Shown: in pieces, positions 1 through 10,776 of the stretch
Layout of the letters: the number at the start of each line of letters is the position of its first letter
Numbering within the stretch: the first letter of the stretch is position 1
From: Coenobita brevimanus
Lineage: Eukaryota; Arthropoda; Malacostraca; Decapoda; Coenobitidae
Direction: 5' to 3'
Length of the DNA stretch: 64,000 nucleotides
NCBI GenBank assembly: GCA_032717465.1
Contig: CM064655.1
Coordinates: 13,167,652-13,231,651, forward strand
Translations under genes and position numbers: made by a program
The notes under the pieces: generated by a model
The model's database searches: none
Told to the model about the DNA's origin: nothing
The model's input: only the letters and a program-made list of their open reading frames with translations

Positions 1-37
1 TGGGCACACCACCTACCTCAACCACGAAATCCACACC

Positions 38-889
38 ATGGGACCACCCATCCGCCAACCCTCACGATGCAAGAACCCTAAACAACGGGAAGAGGAAGAC
101 CGGCAGGTCCAGGATATGCTCAATGCCAGCGTTATTTCCAACTACACCAGCCCCTGGTCCTCCCCCGTCGTACTGGTTAGAAAAAAGGACGGCACCATGC
201 AGTTCTGTGTTGATTACCGTAAACTAAATGATGTCACCACCAAGGACGCCACTCCTTTACCCAGAATTGACGATTCCCTCGACTCACTACACGACTCATC
301 ATGGTTTTCCACCCTCGACATGCAATCGGGGTACTGGCAAGTCCCCGTCCACCCAGAGGACAAACAAATAACTGCCTTCTCCACCTCCAATGGCAAGCAT
401 TATGAATTTAACGTCCTCCCTTTCAGACTATGCAATGCCCCAGCCACATTCTCCCGCCTCATGGAATCGTTCTTAAGCAGCCCGACCTGGGAGATCTGCC
501 TGGCGTATCTGGATGACGAAATAGTATTCAGCTGTACCTGGGCCAACCACCTCCACTGCCTCAAACAGGTCTTCATACGAATACGCCAGGCTGGATTTAA
601 ACTAAAACCCTCTAAATGCGTCCTAGCAGAAAGATCCGTCTCCTTCCTAGGACACATGATCGGAGCCGAGGGCATCTCCCCCGATCCTGACAAACTGTGC
701 TCCTTCGCCGACCTCCCCCTACCTAAGGACGTCCACGAAATGTGCACCTTCCTCGGACTGACCTCGTACTACCGGCGTTTCGTCAAAGGCTTCGCCGACA
801 TCGCCAAACCATTACACGACCTAACAAAGAAAGGTGAACCTTTCATGTGGACAGACACTAGAATAGCGGCGTTCAACACCCTCAACTAA
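38..889 (+). pseudogene. pol: gypsy reverse transcriptase domain (broken pol)
   Basis: This 283-codon stretch carries the gypsy RT signature: a VLVRKKDG strand, FCVDYRKLN, an LDMQSGYWQ motif-A aspartate, and the catalytic YLDD box at codons 157-160 (nt 506-517). The connection-domain motif FLGLTSYYRRF follows near the end. It runs to a TAA at 887-889, after which homology continues in another frame as RNase H. The RT is therefore separated from the rest of pol by a frameshift. The initiating ATG at 38 is only an internal methionine; the true polyprotein start lies upstream of the window. The domain itself looks uninterrupted, which suggests moderate age. Confidence 0.85.
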
Positions 890-1260
890 ACTCATCTCAG
901 CCCCCATTGTAGCTTTCCCAGACTACAACCTCCCCTTTCATCTTTACACCGACATCTCCCTCATTGCCATAGGGGCTGTACTTGCTCAGGTGCAGGACAG
1001 GCGTGAACACATTATCGCCTGCGCCAGCCGCACCCTCAATCAAGCGGAAAGGATTTACTCTTCCACCAAGCGCAAGTGCCTTGTAATTATCTGGGCATTG
1101 GATTACTTCCGCTCCTACATTTCAGGCACCCATGTAGTCATCATTACGGACCATCAATCGCTCCAATGGCTATGGCAGTCCAACACCACCAACGCCCAAT
1201 TGATTTGATGGCAAGAGGCACTGGAAGAATTCAATTTTGAAATCTCTTACCGACCCGGAA
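890..1260 (+). pseudogene. gypsy RNase H domain (broken pol)
   Basis: Downstream of the RT stop, in a different frame, the translation reads LYTDISLIAIGAVLAQ, then a SRTLNQAERIYSSTKRKCL-like block and TDHQSLQWL. It ends with a YRPGKLHTNTDALSR-like motif. These are the ordered landmarks of a Ty3/gypsy RNase H; the first aspartate (TD) and the DHQ and DALSR aspartates are all retained. A TGA at 1206-1208 interrupts it, probably a CGA-to-TGA transition. The following integrase is in yet another frame. It is non-functional as it stands. Confidence 0.75.
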
Positions 1261-1289
1261 AATTACACACTAACACCGATGCCCTTTCT

Positions 1290-2414
1290 CGCCTGCCTCC
1301 CCATCAACGCAATTTGTACCAAACCAGACCTCCTACAAATTTGGCGTGACAAACAATGCCCCACCTGGATCCCGCCATGCACCTTCGCCAAACTACACCA
1401 ACACGGCGACCATCTATTCAACCCAGACAGCCACATTGTTCTCGATCCCAGCACTGCACACGACGCCATGCTCCACCTTCATGCTGACAGTGGCATCCAC
1501 CTTGGCACAAAGAAGCTACTGCAAGTCTTCAATGACATATATTGGATGCCGAACCCCTCCACCATCGCCAAAAACATCATTCAAATGTGCCGAGCCTGTT
1601 CCTTAGGCAAAGACATCACGTGCACATCTGGACCATCGGGGAAAATCTCAGCACAAAAACCCTGGCAACTACTCTCGGTTGATGTAGTTGGACCTCTCAC
1701 ACCTAAAGCGGGATATAAATACATATTCACCTTCGTTGATGTTTATTCCAAATTCATCATCGCCTGCCCCGCTAAAGACCATAATGCCGTGACAGTCGCA
1801 GATGCCTTAATCCACCACGTCTTCCCTTACTTTGGGATTCCCCAAGCCCTACATTCAGATAACGCCCCAGAATTCACGGGCAAGGTCTAGGAAGAGTTTG
1901 CAACTATTCGGTTACCATAGTTCACATTCCTCTCCATACTGGCCCCAGGGAAATGGTGTCTGCGAAAGAAGCCATAGATCCCTCCTTAACCAAGTACGAA
2001 CCCGAATTCTTCAAACAGGCAACGACAACTGGCCACACCATGTCAAAATCGTGTAGTGGGGCCTTAACACATGCCCCAGAGACGATGGAATAACCCCCCA
2101 CGAGCAAGTCTTTGGGGAAGCCCCTCTCCTGCTGCCTCTCCGCCAACACCTCCAACCCCCCCCTACCCTCCACCACCAATCCCCTACAGCACCTCAAAAG
2201 GCGCCTGCACCACCTTCAATCGCAACAAGACCTACAGCCCGACACGATCCCCTCCAACCCCTACAAACCGGGAGATTCTGTCTTAGTGGCACGCCTACCA
2301 ACCCCCAGCAAAACCTCTCCCCGATTTGACTGCCCCCTCACCATCATCAAAGTCCCTAACCCTTACCAAGTCTTTATACAACAGCAGGGACAGACACGCA
2401 CATACCGCAACTGA
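1290..2414 (+). pseudogene. gypsy integrase (broken pol)
   Basis: A zinc-binding region (paired histidines near HLHADSGIH, then CRAC) precedes an integrase core. The first catalytic Asp sits in LLSVDVVGPL (codon at 1681-1683) and the second in HSDNAPEF (1858-1860). The Glu lies in NGVCERSHRSL (1964-1966), reached only after a frame change near 1860-1900. The arrangement fits D-58-D-about 35-E. After more stops, the C-terminal strand CPLTIIKVPNPYQVF ends at 2414 and matches a second remnant at 4513-4593. Stops at 1888-1890 and near 2056 make it a pseudogene. Confidence 0.8.
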
Positions 2415-2690
2415 CACATGCGCCCCTTCCAACCCACCAATAATAACCCTCCACTCAAGCGCGTGCCACCTCCCCCCCCACCTCGCACCACCCACCTCAG
2501 CGCCTTCCGAGAATCACCCCGCTGATTCATACACCTACTCCTTCTCACCCCTCCCCCCTTCTAACTCACCTACCATTACACCTCCTCCTACGACACCCTC
2601 ACCTGACCCACCACCGCCTTCTTCCGACTCTGATCCCTCACCAGTGGCACCCCGAGATTAACCAAGACCAGCCAGTAAAGACAGAACTAT
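2415..2690 (+). other. Proline-rich tail downstream of integrase
   Basis: C-rich sequence that translates as Pro/Ser/Thr-rich peptide in more than one frame. It lies between the integrase end and the LTR-like segment. It may be a decayed pol tail or 3' untranslated region. No domain is recognisable. Confidence 0.4.
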
Positions 2691-2694
2691 AGTA

Positions 2695-3181
2695 AACAGT
2701 GTCGCCGCGGCTAACTGACATTCCCGTGTGCCGAAACCCGGGTACAGACAGTGCGCCCATGTAATGTGTATAGTAATACTGACCAACCTGGCACTTCACT
2801 CCACCCACTTATAGTATATCCTGTTGTGTATATTAAATGACAATTGTGCCTTAGCTCCAACACCTACATTGTGCATTAGTGACTTTTAATATCTATGTAT
2901 GTTGATGTAGTTGTATTTTGCCCCCGACATCATTACTGTGCTTGTGGGCACATTATACTTGTAATAACAACTCTGTCACCCTGTCCATTCTCTATCCAGT
3001 GTATCCTTGTTCTTGTATTGCAAGGAGTTCGAATTAAGACAATAGATGTGCTAAGGTATACTGCCGAGTTTTTATGCCCTGTTCCTTTGTGAGTGCTTTA
3101 CTTCCGGTCTAGAAAGAGGACCCTGCTCAGTCGCGGGCGTTTTTAGGACGAGAGGTCGGACTAAAAACACCCAGCATAACA
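2695..3181 (+). repeat. LTR-like 3' end of first gypsy element
   Basis: The last 80 bp (from the gtctagaaag motif at about 3108 to about 3181) are related to 7366-7439 at the end of the second remnant, which marks a shared LTR 3' edge. Near the end, a cgtttttag block pairs with ctaaaaacacc about 14 nt later and could form a hairpin. The 5' LTR boundary is a guess (a TGTC near 2700). No perfect LTR pair is available because the upstream LTR is outside the window. Confidence 0.45.
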
Positions 3182-3189
3182 GCTACAAG

Positions 3190-3775
3190 AAAAATTAAAT
3201 AAACTTCACGAATGGAGCAATAAATGACATATGGAATTCACTGTAGACAAGTGCCATGTAATTAAGTTTGGTATAAGTGAAAATTGGAATTATAGTATAA
3301 GTTAGGAAGTTCAGCCCTACACAGATCGGAAACGGAGAAGGACCTAGGTGTGATTATCAGTAACATACTATCTCCAGCTGACCACATCAGTGAGAAGGTA
3401 CGTAATATGTATACACTGCTTGCAAATATGAGAATACCATTAACATCTATAAATGAAGACATGCTGAGAAAGATAATAACATGATTCGTCAGACCAAACC
3501 TGGAGTATGCATCAGTAGTCTGGAATCATCATCTCAAAAAACACATAGATAAGACCGAAAAAGTACAAAGGGCAGCTACAAGATGGGTACCAAGCTCAAG
3601 GGATCTAAGCTACGAAGAAAGACTAGAAAAACTGAATCTACCCACACTACAGGAGAGATGGAAAACATGAGACACGATTATGCTATATAACTGCATCTTG
3701 GGGAAAGAGAAAATAGACATAAATGAATATATAACCTAAGGGGAAGTGAAATATCCACCCGGCGGAGCGAGCCCG
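3190..3775 (+). mobile_element. CR1-like LINE RT 3' fragment, decayed
   Basis: Translation shows the thumb/C-terminal part of a CR1-like reverse transcriptase: KCHVIKFG, EKDLGVIIS, VRPNLEYASVVWNHH, then KVQRAATRW and YEERLEKLNLPTLQERW. Stops occur at several points, for example where the consensus would continue into FVRPNLEY and after QERWKT. Only the last third of the RT is present. It sits between the two gypsy ends and may be an old insertion. Confidence 0.7.
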
Positions 3776-3879
3776 ACACCACAACCCAGGAGGAGGACAT
3801 AGGGAGGTAGCCCCCCACCCCACTAAGAGATGATGGGGAGGTACTTCCGCATTCCGTGCAGGTGGGACATATATATCCC

Positions 3880-4512
3880 CCGTGACCCGACGCCCCTCTT
3901 CCACGCAGCCGGACCACCAGGCAGTACTCAGACTGAGTGCACTACCCTCCTATGAAGAGAGCACTCGCCAGAATCGGGGTGGGACTTGCATTCGCAAAGT
4001 CCCAAGTAGGCCCTCAAAAGCAGAGTCCACCGGATCAGCCTCTAAAAGAGGACAAGCCACTCCTGCAGCTCAGACACCTACTTCACCCCAGGGGAGCAGC
4101 AGCACAGTAGCATCCACCGGATCTACTGTAGGAGGAGCGTCCGCCAGATCTACTCCTTCTGCCACCCACCTCTAGGAGCCGACGTGTCGGACCGTCCCAC
4201 AGACGACCTTCACCAGGGCTCCCCTGGAGGGTGGCGGGCCCCATGGTGGTATCCACCAGCTCTGCCACAGGGGGAGAGACCACCGGTCATCCCCCGGCTG
4301 CACCATTCCCCAGTGGCAGGAGGGCAGCAAAGTCCACTGGACCTGCAGCAACAACCAGAAGGCCCTATGGGACTTCTCCTCCGGTCATCCCCAGGACGAG
4401 TGGTCTCCTGGCAGTGTCCACCAGACCTGTCAAGGACCATCCACTGGATCTCCCGTCACCTCTGCAACTAACCCCTGAGCGAATCCGTCATGGTAGCCAT
4501 GCTGCTGACATC
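3880..4512 (+). repeat. Imperfect GC-rich tandem repeat tract
   Basis: Repeated words such as gtccaccggatc, tccaccagctctgccac and cggtcatccccc recur at roughly 30-60 bp intervals. Several frames stay open across the tract and give Ser/Thr/Pro/Gly-rich peptides. This looks like an expanded minisatellite rather than a conserved gene. Confidence 0.5.
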
Positions 4513-4593
4513 AAATAAACTAGCTCCACGCTACACTGGCCCCTACACAATTGTAAAGGTTCCCAACCCATACCATGTCACCATTCAGCTGTA
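4513..4593 (+). pseudogene. Integrase C-terminal stub of second gypsy copy
   Basis: The short translation KLAPRYTGPYTIVKVPNPYH, ending a few residues later at a TAG, matches the end of the integrase at 2290-2414 (a PLTIIKVPNPYQV motif). This establishes that a second, related pol once ended here. Nothing upstream in this copy is recognisable as the integrase core. Confidence 0.65.
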
Positions 4594-5504
4594 GTCCACC
4601 CTTGATGGCGGCCTCCTCCTCAGGCAAGACTGCAGCCCTGGACAACTGTGGACACCATGCAATGCAGCCCCTGACACCCACAGCAGCTGCCGGATTACCA
4701 CAGGGAGGGCGGCCACAGCCAACCGCTGACGGCCTTCTCCTCCAGGCAAGACTGCAGCCCCAGGACAACGAAGGGCATCCGGCGGCTGGCCCCAGGCCTG
4801 GACCAGCCCAGGACTCCCACCTCAGCCAAGGGCAGGCACCATACCAAGCACCTCCTAGCCCTGTTTGGCCCCAGCCCAGAAGGCCACCACACTCCCAGGG
4901 CCCCCACCAGGAAAGGGCCACCCATCACTCCACCCTTCAGCTGGACTCGGACCCCAGACCATGCCGTACAAAACTTGCACCGGGAACACACCCCGGACAG
5001 TGCTGCTCCCACACCGGGCTGCAACCTGCGGCTACCTGTGTTGTAGCCCTGGGCGTGCCCCTCTCTCATCCACCAACAACCGGCCTACACTGCGAGTTCT
5101 GGTGCTACAGCCTATGTGTGAACCCCTCCCCCCTTGCCTAGAGTGTCACATCCCTGTGTACCTTAGATTTGTACCAGACCCCTGCATGATTCCCCTGAGT
5201 GCATGCCCTTGTGTGTGGCCCCCCCTTGCCCCATAGGTAACACCCACACTCCCCTGTGTAGTGTCCCCGACCCCACACGTGCGCATTGCGACCCCTATGC
5301 CTTACGAGTGGTGACATACAGTGGCCCAGTGCAGTGGAATATCCACTGAGAGATCCAAATACGTCCATGTAATGTACAATCGTGATATACCTGATCGTGA
5401 ATATATTTCAGTGTAGGAGACCATCACTGGGTGTCGAGTGTGTTGTTCCCTCCCTGTGCAATACATACCTGACCTGACTCTGTGTTCTATGCATTGTAAT
5501 TAAA
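4594..5504. other. GC-rich sequence, no gene recognised
   Basis: It contains an internal duplication (ggcaagactgcagccc at about 4623 and again at about 4744). ORFs are rich in Pro/Gln/His and overlap in several frames. About 5340-5500 turns AT-richer and resembles untranslated DNA. No conserved domain was seen. Confidence 0.4.
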
Positions 5505-6377
5505 ATGCAGTATAATGTCATTGAGGGCAACTCAACACCCCAAGAAGGAGCCCATCATGGAGCATATACAGCACGCCTGGACTCCGGGGGACAAGGACAT
5601 AAGTCTGCCCGAGCCGTGTGCCCCTATGACCCTGAGCTTGCCTGCTGCCACCATAGCAGGAATACGAGACTATCTCCCAGGCGAGTAGACCACCAACAAC
5701 CACGGGGTGGAGCCGTTACTCCAGCTCCAGTCAGCACCCCTGAGACGGAAGGTAGCCACTCAACCCTCCTACAGGAGACAGCCTGCAGGGGCTCTGGAGG
5801 CAAACAGGAGACGGCCTGTAGCCGCTCCTGCCTTTGTCAGGAGACTGCCAGACGCCACTCTGAAGGTGCCCCTAATGAGACGGTCCGTAGCCACTCAACC
5901 CTCCTTCAGGAGACGGCCTGCAGCCACTCTGGAGGTAACCAGGAGACGGCCGGTAGCCGCTCTGAAGGTGCCTCTCAAGAGACAGCCTGTAGCCGCTCGA
6001 CCCTTCTACAGGAGATGGCTGGTAGCTGCTCCCGCCTTCGTCAGGAGACAGCCGGTAGCCGCTCTGAAGGTGCCCCTCGAGAGACGGCCTGTAGCAGCTC
6101 AACCCTCCTACAGGAGACAGCCTGCAGCCGCTCTGGAAGTAACCAGGAGATGGCCAGTAGCTGCTCCTGGCTTTGTCAGGAGACGCCCGGTAGTCACTCC
6201 CTCCCCCAGGCCACGGCCAGTAGCCTAGTGACAGCCAGTAACCGCACCCCAAGAAGGCCACAGCCAGTAGCCGGGCCCTATGGTAGGAGACGTCCGGTGG
6301 CCGCTCCTCCGTCAGGTGCTGACTCCTGCCCACCAACCTACGACCCAGAGGTAGCCCCCAGCCTGGAGGAGTACTGA
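5505..6377 (+). CDS. Hypothetical 290-aa ORF built on 33-bp repeats
   Basis: This open frame runs 290 codons from an ATG. From about residue 75 it consists of repeats of an ETACSRSTLLQ-like 11-residue unit. Another frame (5707-6228) reads RRPVAAL/VTRRRPVAAP repeats, also without stops. Because the DNA repeat unit is a multiple of three, frames stay open by repetition alone, so openness is weak evidence for coding. There is no recognised domain, signal peptide or membrane segment. It lies inside the second gypsy remnant, where it could be an element-specific ORF or a non-coding minisatellite. Confidence 0.25.
   Translation: MQYNVIEGNSTPQEGAHHGAYTARLDSGGQGHKSARAVCPYDPELACCHHSRNTRLSPRRVDHQQPRGGAVTPAPVSTPETEGSHSTLLQETACRGSGGKQETACSRSCLCQETARRHSEGAPNETVRSHSTLLQETACSHSGGNQETAGSRSEGASQETACSRSTLLQEMAGSCSRLRQETAGSRSEGAPRETACSSSTLLQETACSRSGSNQEMASSCSWLCQETPGSHSLPQATASSLVTASNRTPRRPQPVAGPYGRRRPVAAPPSGADSCPPTYDPEVAPSLEEY
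5755..6210 (+). repeat. 33-bp minisatellite with four-type higher-order order
   Basis: Units begin aggagacrgcc and are 33 bp (one subtype 36 bp). They end in four alternative tails: aaccctcctac (a), ggaggtaacc (b), gcctttgtc (c) and aaggtgcccct (d). Reading left to right the order is a b c d, a b d, a c d, a b c. This is a four-unit higher-order repeat of about 135 bp with single-unit losses. Confidence 0.75.
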
Positions 6378-6975
6378 AGAGGCCCCGTAACTACCACCGG
6401 TCTCTTCTTCTGCAGCCAGATCCTGAGAGGACTTACCTGATGGGCCCCGACGTAAGCCGATGTCGCAGCCCCCTCCTGATGGCATCCCCGAACACCGGGG
6501 ATCGCAGCCCTTGGGATCTCCAGACTGCCCCAAGGACCCTCGGGCGCGACCTCCTTATACCCAGACGCCAGAGATCTTCGTCCTCCGTCAGGCACCTGAG
6601 CAAGAAGTTCAGGCAGCTATTTGCCCCCAGCCCTGAGAGTCAGACTCCCGCCCCAAGCCCCGAAAGCGTGAGACCCTTCACCACCAGCAGCCCCGGATGA
6701 GAGAGGACGCCCCTATGCGTGATTCCGTGGCCCCTGAACACAGAGGCCCCCAGCAGAACCCAGCCCCGCCAGTAGTGAGGCTGAGTCACCTCCGCTGCCC
6801 TTGTACCTGATCGCCACGACACCCGAAAGGAGTGACAGTGAAAGCACAGTGTCCATGACATAGTGAAGTAAAGGCAGAACTGTGAATTAACAGTAAAAAG
6901 TGAGAAAAGCATCAGTGACAATATAAAAGAGTGGTGGAATAAGCAAGGTAACAGTGAAACAGTGAACATGGCAAG
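6378..6975. other. End of GC-rich block, no gene recognised
   Basis: Short Pro/Ser-rich ORFs (for example 6440-6700) are present without recognisable motifs. From about 6840 the sequence becomes AT-rich with gtgaca/cagtga words. Confidence 0.35.
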
Positions 6976-6979
6976 GCAG

Positions 6980-7439
6980 TGATATACGGGTCTATCACAG
7001 TGAACACGCTACCAAATCGTAACGCCGCACCACACTAAGATCATGCGCAGGCCCCAGTGTTAAAGTAATAATTATCCACGGTGAGATAGTGCCACTCATT
7101 TCCACCAATATATAGAACTTGGACTTTCTGCAGTAATAGTGCATAACCCCTCTGCCCTAAGTGCTATTTATCTTACCCGATCTTGTCCTGAGTAAATTCC
7201 TGCGCGATTCTACCAACCCATATCTAGGGCTAAGAATTATAATTGTCTAATATACCTGTAATTGTGGCATCTACCCGTTCCGTTGTAGAATTTAGTAATA
7301 CACATGTAAGATTGTTGCCTTGAGTTTTTGTGTCCTGCCTTCCTCCTATTTGTCTAACCTCAAGTCTAGAAAGGGAACTCTGCTACACACTAGGCATTAG
7401 AGGGACGGGAAGCCGACCCTAGAACACCTAGCATTACAG
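6980..7439 (+). repeat. LTR-like 3' end of second gypsy element
   Basis: The terminal block from gtctagaaag at about 7366 to 7439 matches the edge at 3108-3181 in order and spacing, with substitutions. The upstream boundary is uncertain. No primer-binding site was recognised after it, so it reads as a 3' rather than a 5' LTR. Confidence 0.4.
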
Positions 7440-7440
7440 T

Positions 7441-7710
7441 AATATATAGTGTCTCGTGTTATATTGCGTTTGTACCACATAGGTGTATCGTATTGTGATA
7501 TACAGTGTCTTGTGTTATATTGCGTTCATACCACGCGTGTATTGTATTGTGATATACCGTGTCGTGTTATACTGCGTTCAAGCCCCTATGTGCCTTGTAC
7601 TGTGATATATATAGTGTCGTGAGTCATACTGTGTTCGGGCCACCTGTGTGTATTGTATTGTGATATATAATGTAGTTGTGTTTTATACTGTATTGTGTCA
7701 TAAAGTGTAC
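7441..7710. repeat. About 60-bp tandem repeat, 4-5 copies
   Basis: Units contain gatatacagtgtc, tgtgttatattgcgttc and gtgtattgtattgtg in fixed order and repeat about every 55-65 bp, with divergence rising to the right. They begin immediately after the LTR-like edge. Confidence 0.7.
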
Positions 7711-9135
7711 TTGTATTTTATACAGGATTGTCCATGTACTTGTGTGTGAACAGTTGTACTCTGTTTGTAAGGTAATATACGTGTAGATCTGGTTAGCCTG
7801 TGTTTGAGCCCTATCCTTGTCTGTATACTCTAGCCTGGTCCAGAATAAAGAACCCAAGAAGCTGGGCGCAGAATACGTTGTATAACATTCCCTGTGACAA
7901 TTACGTTAAAAAAATTCTAGATCTCTTGCATCTCAACCAGTACCAGTGCATACTGTACCCACAGCTCTGAATGACCACGTGGTGTGTCACCAGGTATCAG
8001 CAATTTTGTCGAGGAGCATGGCCAGCCACCATCGACCTGAAGGACTGTGTGTGCACATTCCCACCCACTCATTTTCAAAAGCACATCAGCGTCACAGAGG
8101 AAAAAACTACCAGTTTACATTGATGCAGCTTTAGCACAGCCACTCAAATCTTTCCCAAAGCTGCAGTTGTGGTTTAGATGGAACTCATCGAAGGAATTTA
8201 AAATTCTAGTGGCTGATAGTCTCCATATCATGACAGATGGCTGATCACTGTGAAGACTGAGGATAATGACAACCTCTTGGTTGAGACTTGTCAATTCAAA
8301 AAGCCCACTGCTCAATCCCACCCAGATCCTAGATTGGGCTGAATACCCCTGGGACATGGAAACATGTCAGTTTTCCAACTATAAAAGCATTGCCCTCAGG
8401 GGACACAGCAAATGGGGTCCAGATAAAACTGGAAGGCACTGTTGGACTGTAGCTTATGTCTTGCCTGTAGGCAGATTCGATCACGAATGACTAGTGACAA
8501 AGGGAAATATGGATGTTCCCCTTGCCAGTCCTAGTAAATCTGGTAGACTTATTGCAATAGTGGGTTGAAGACAATACCACAGCTACTGTGCCTTGAATGC
8601 AACCCATCAGACATTACAATACTTTCTCCACAGATGCCTCCTAGGAGGGCTAGGACTACCTTTTGTCCCAGGGCCACAAAAGGGCATAGGGATGGACTTT
8701 ATTCAATGCTGCCTAGCATTACATTGTAAAGTAGCTGCTTGTGATGCTCCTCCTCCGACTCCTATTTTTCCAGCATTCTTGACATGATATACGACATGAC
8801 ATTAATTGCATGCACAAACCACAAATGCCTTCCAGCCTTTTATTGACTATGAAAGATATCTTAAAATGCCCTAGCTATAGGGACCAACTGGCAACTTGCA
8901 GGGGACACAGCAAAGGGCATAAAGGACGATTCTTGCATTGTCTGCCATAAGAATGGGCAAGCGTCCAACATGAATTCCAGTAGTCCAGCACCCCTTGCAC
9001 AGACTGTATCTTGGGAGAACACTGGAGGCAGGCCTAGCAATAGCCATCTCTTTTCCAGTCCAAAACACTACAAAATAAACATAAAAACCAGGCACAATAA
9101 CTCATATAAAAAATACAAAACAAGACTATAATAAA
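7711..9135. other. Unassigned sequence
   Basis: Only short ORFs occur, none with a recognisable domain. A single-copy or very old repeat origin is possible. I see no splice-consistent coding pattern. Confidence 0.4.
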
Positions 9136-9720
9136 AACTCCCCCCTCCCCCCCTAAAAAAAAAAAAAAAAAGTTGAAAGAGCAGAGAATTCTACACTATG
9201 TTTGGGAAACAAAGCGAGCAATGCATGGCTACCAGAGGAATGAATATGAGCACAATGAAAAAGGAGGCCATGACCAAAATGGAATGGTGAACCCACCCCA
9301 ACTAAGCAAGCTAAACAAGAGGGAAGGAGGGAAAGGGAAGGGGGAGGGGGGACTGAAGAAACTGGGAAGAAAAGCAAAGGAAATAAAAGTGACTACAGTG
9401 ACCCAACACACTCGTTAACACATAAGAGACTCATGTAGAGGCTACACAGACCATAAAGTAAAGCTGAATAATCTGGTGGGATGACAGGCAGTGTCCAAAA
9501 CAAAATACAGTGACAAATACACTAAACAAAACAAGATCAGTGAGGCTAATTGTGTGTGGGTAGTCATTCTAAGAAAATGATATCCAAGACAAAAAGACTT
9601 GTGTTGCATATGAATGCCTTGCCTAATGGTACTATTATACTCCTAAGTGTGAAGATTTACTAGCTATTTATCCTTTTTTTTTTTTTTTTTTTTTTTTACC
9701 CATTAGAAGCACAGAGGCCT
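9136..9720. other. Unassigned sequence with A-rich and T-rich tracts
   Basis: A C-tract followed by an A-run lies at about 9140-9173. A T-run lies at about 9674-9699, next to the old SINE copy that follows. Between them is a purine-rich stretch (about 9325-9390). No gene is seen. Confidence 0.4.
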
Positions 9721-9955
9721 AGTTCTACATTACACAGTCCTGACATTTAAGACAAGGGTGACCAGCACAGTTCTTCCTTGAGTGGTGGACTGTGAACAAT
9801 GAACCCCTCAAATGGAAAAGAGAAAACCTTACAGGTTCCATCTGGTTGAAGCATCTTAACCTCTAGACCACCTGGCATCCATCTGGTTACAACCCAACAA
9901 AGTAAATGATTTCCTGGGTTACAGGAACCTATCTGGTATGTTACCAAGAGTAAAG
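9721..9955 (-). mobile_element. Old tRNA-type SINE copy
   Basis: It contains the family landmarks cctgacatttaag (9740-9755), a tRNA-like block and the hairpin core tttcctgggttacagga (about 9909-9926). Each is diverged from younger copies at 18371-18890, 36432-36872 and 62203-62648. Landmark order on the plus strand shows the SINE is antisense. Confidence 0.6.
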
Positions 9956-10176
9956 TTACCTGAAGACCGTATTACACTGAGTAAATGAATGGTGGGTACT
10001 TCCACCTACCATGTCATTGTGGCTTAGTGGGGAAGGTGTGAGCTTATCAGGCAGGCTTTGGCTTACAGTCTTGGTGAGGGCATCTGAAGAGAGGATTTAC
10101 ACCAATGGGTTTTTCAAGTGTTAGGTCAATGTTTTCATTCAACATCACAGTGATTTTCCTTTCTGTCAGTGATTAG
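9956..10176. other. Unassigned spacer
   Basis: Short AT-balanced sequence between the old SINE and the hAT MITE. No feature is recognised. Confidence 0.3.
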
Positions 10177-10184
10177 ATTAAAGG

Positions 10185-10768
10185 CAGTGGTGGGCATTAA
10201 TGCCTAAATCGTTAATCCATTAATAACGGAGCTATTTTTTTTTAATGTTACTCCGTTAATATTTTTTTAAGTTAGCGGATTATCATTAACCTATTAACAT
10301 TTCTGTGATTTCCGTCAATCTGTTATTTATTTTCTGTTACAGGTCACTTTAGGTCAGAAGCATTTTAAATCGTTATTTAAATTGTCAAATCGATAATGTC
10401 ATAGTGACTCTAAGCCAACAGAACTTTGGACTGTGTCGTTTGCATTTCTATTAATTTTGAATTCTAACTGTACTGTATTTTAAAAATATCTTGCAGGTAT
10501 TAATAAAACTTTTTCTAGCTTTATGAGTGTCTTTTATGAAGGAAAACCGAGTTTCATATGTAAGGAACAAAAATTAGCAAGCAGCAGATTAGCAGACTAT
10601 AAAATTAGTGATTAGCCAAGTTAATGTTTTAAAAAACTAGCAGATGAATGGATTAATGGTTAACTTCCGTTAATTTAACAGCGGAATTAGCAGATTAACT
10701 TTAACAGAGCTACTTCACGGATTAACGGTTAACAGAGCTAACATTTTTCATTAACTTGCCCACCACTG
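10185..10768. mobile_element. hAT-type MITE, 584 bp
   Basis: The ends are cagtggtgggca and tgcccaccactg, exact inverted complements. Both sides are flanked by the identical 8-mer attaaagg (10177-10184 and 10769-10776), the target-duplication length of hAT elements. The interior is AT-rich with many gttaa/ttaac words and no coding capacity, so it is a non-autonomous derivative moved by a hAT transposase elsewhere. Confidence 0.9.
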
Positions 10769-10776
10769 ATTAAAGG

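Larger units (their letters stand above)
1..3181 (+). mobile_element. Ty3/gypsy LTR retrotransposon, 5' cut by window edge, decayed
   Basis: The sequence shows, in order, reverse transcriptase, RNase H, zinc-binding/integrase core, integrase C-terminus, a proline-rich tail and an LTR-like end. This RT-RNH-INT order is that of Ty3/gypsy pol. At least three frame changes and several in-frame stops break the polyprotein, so the copy is dead. The 5' LTR, gag and protease lie outside the window. A related 3' end recurs at about 6980-7439, so two members of one family lie almost head to tail with a LINE remnant between them. Confidence 0.85.
3776..7439 (+). mobile_element. Second gypsy-family 3' remnant, GC-rich and repeat-filled
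   Basis: Two points tie this segment to the first gypsy element. One is an integrase C-terminal stub at 4513-4593. The other is an LTR-like end at 7366-7439. Between them lies about 2.7 kb of GC-rich sequence, unlike the AT-rich remainder of the window, with imperfect tandem repeats and long multi-frame ORFs. RT, RNase H and the integrase core are absent. The boundaries are approximate, and the middle may include unrelated DNA. Confidence 0.5.
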
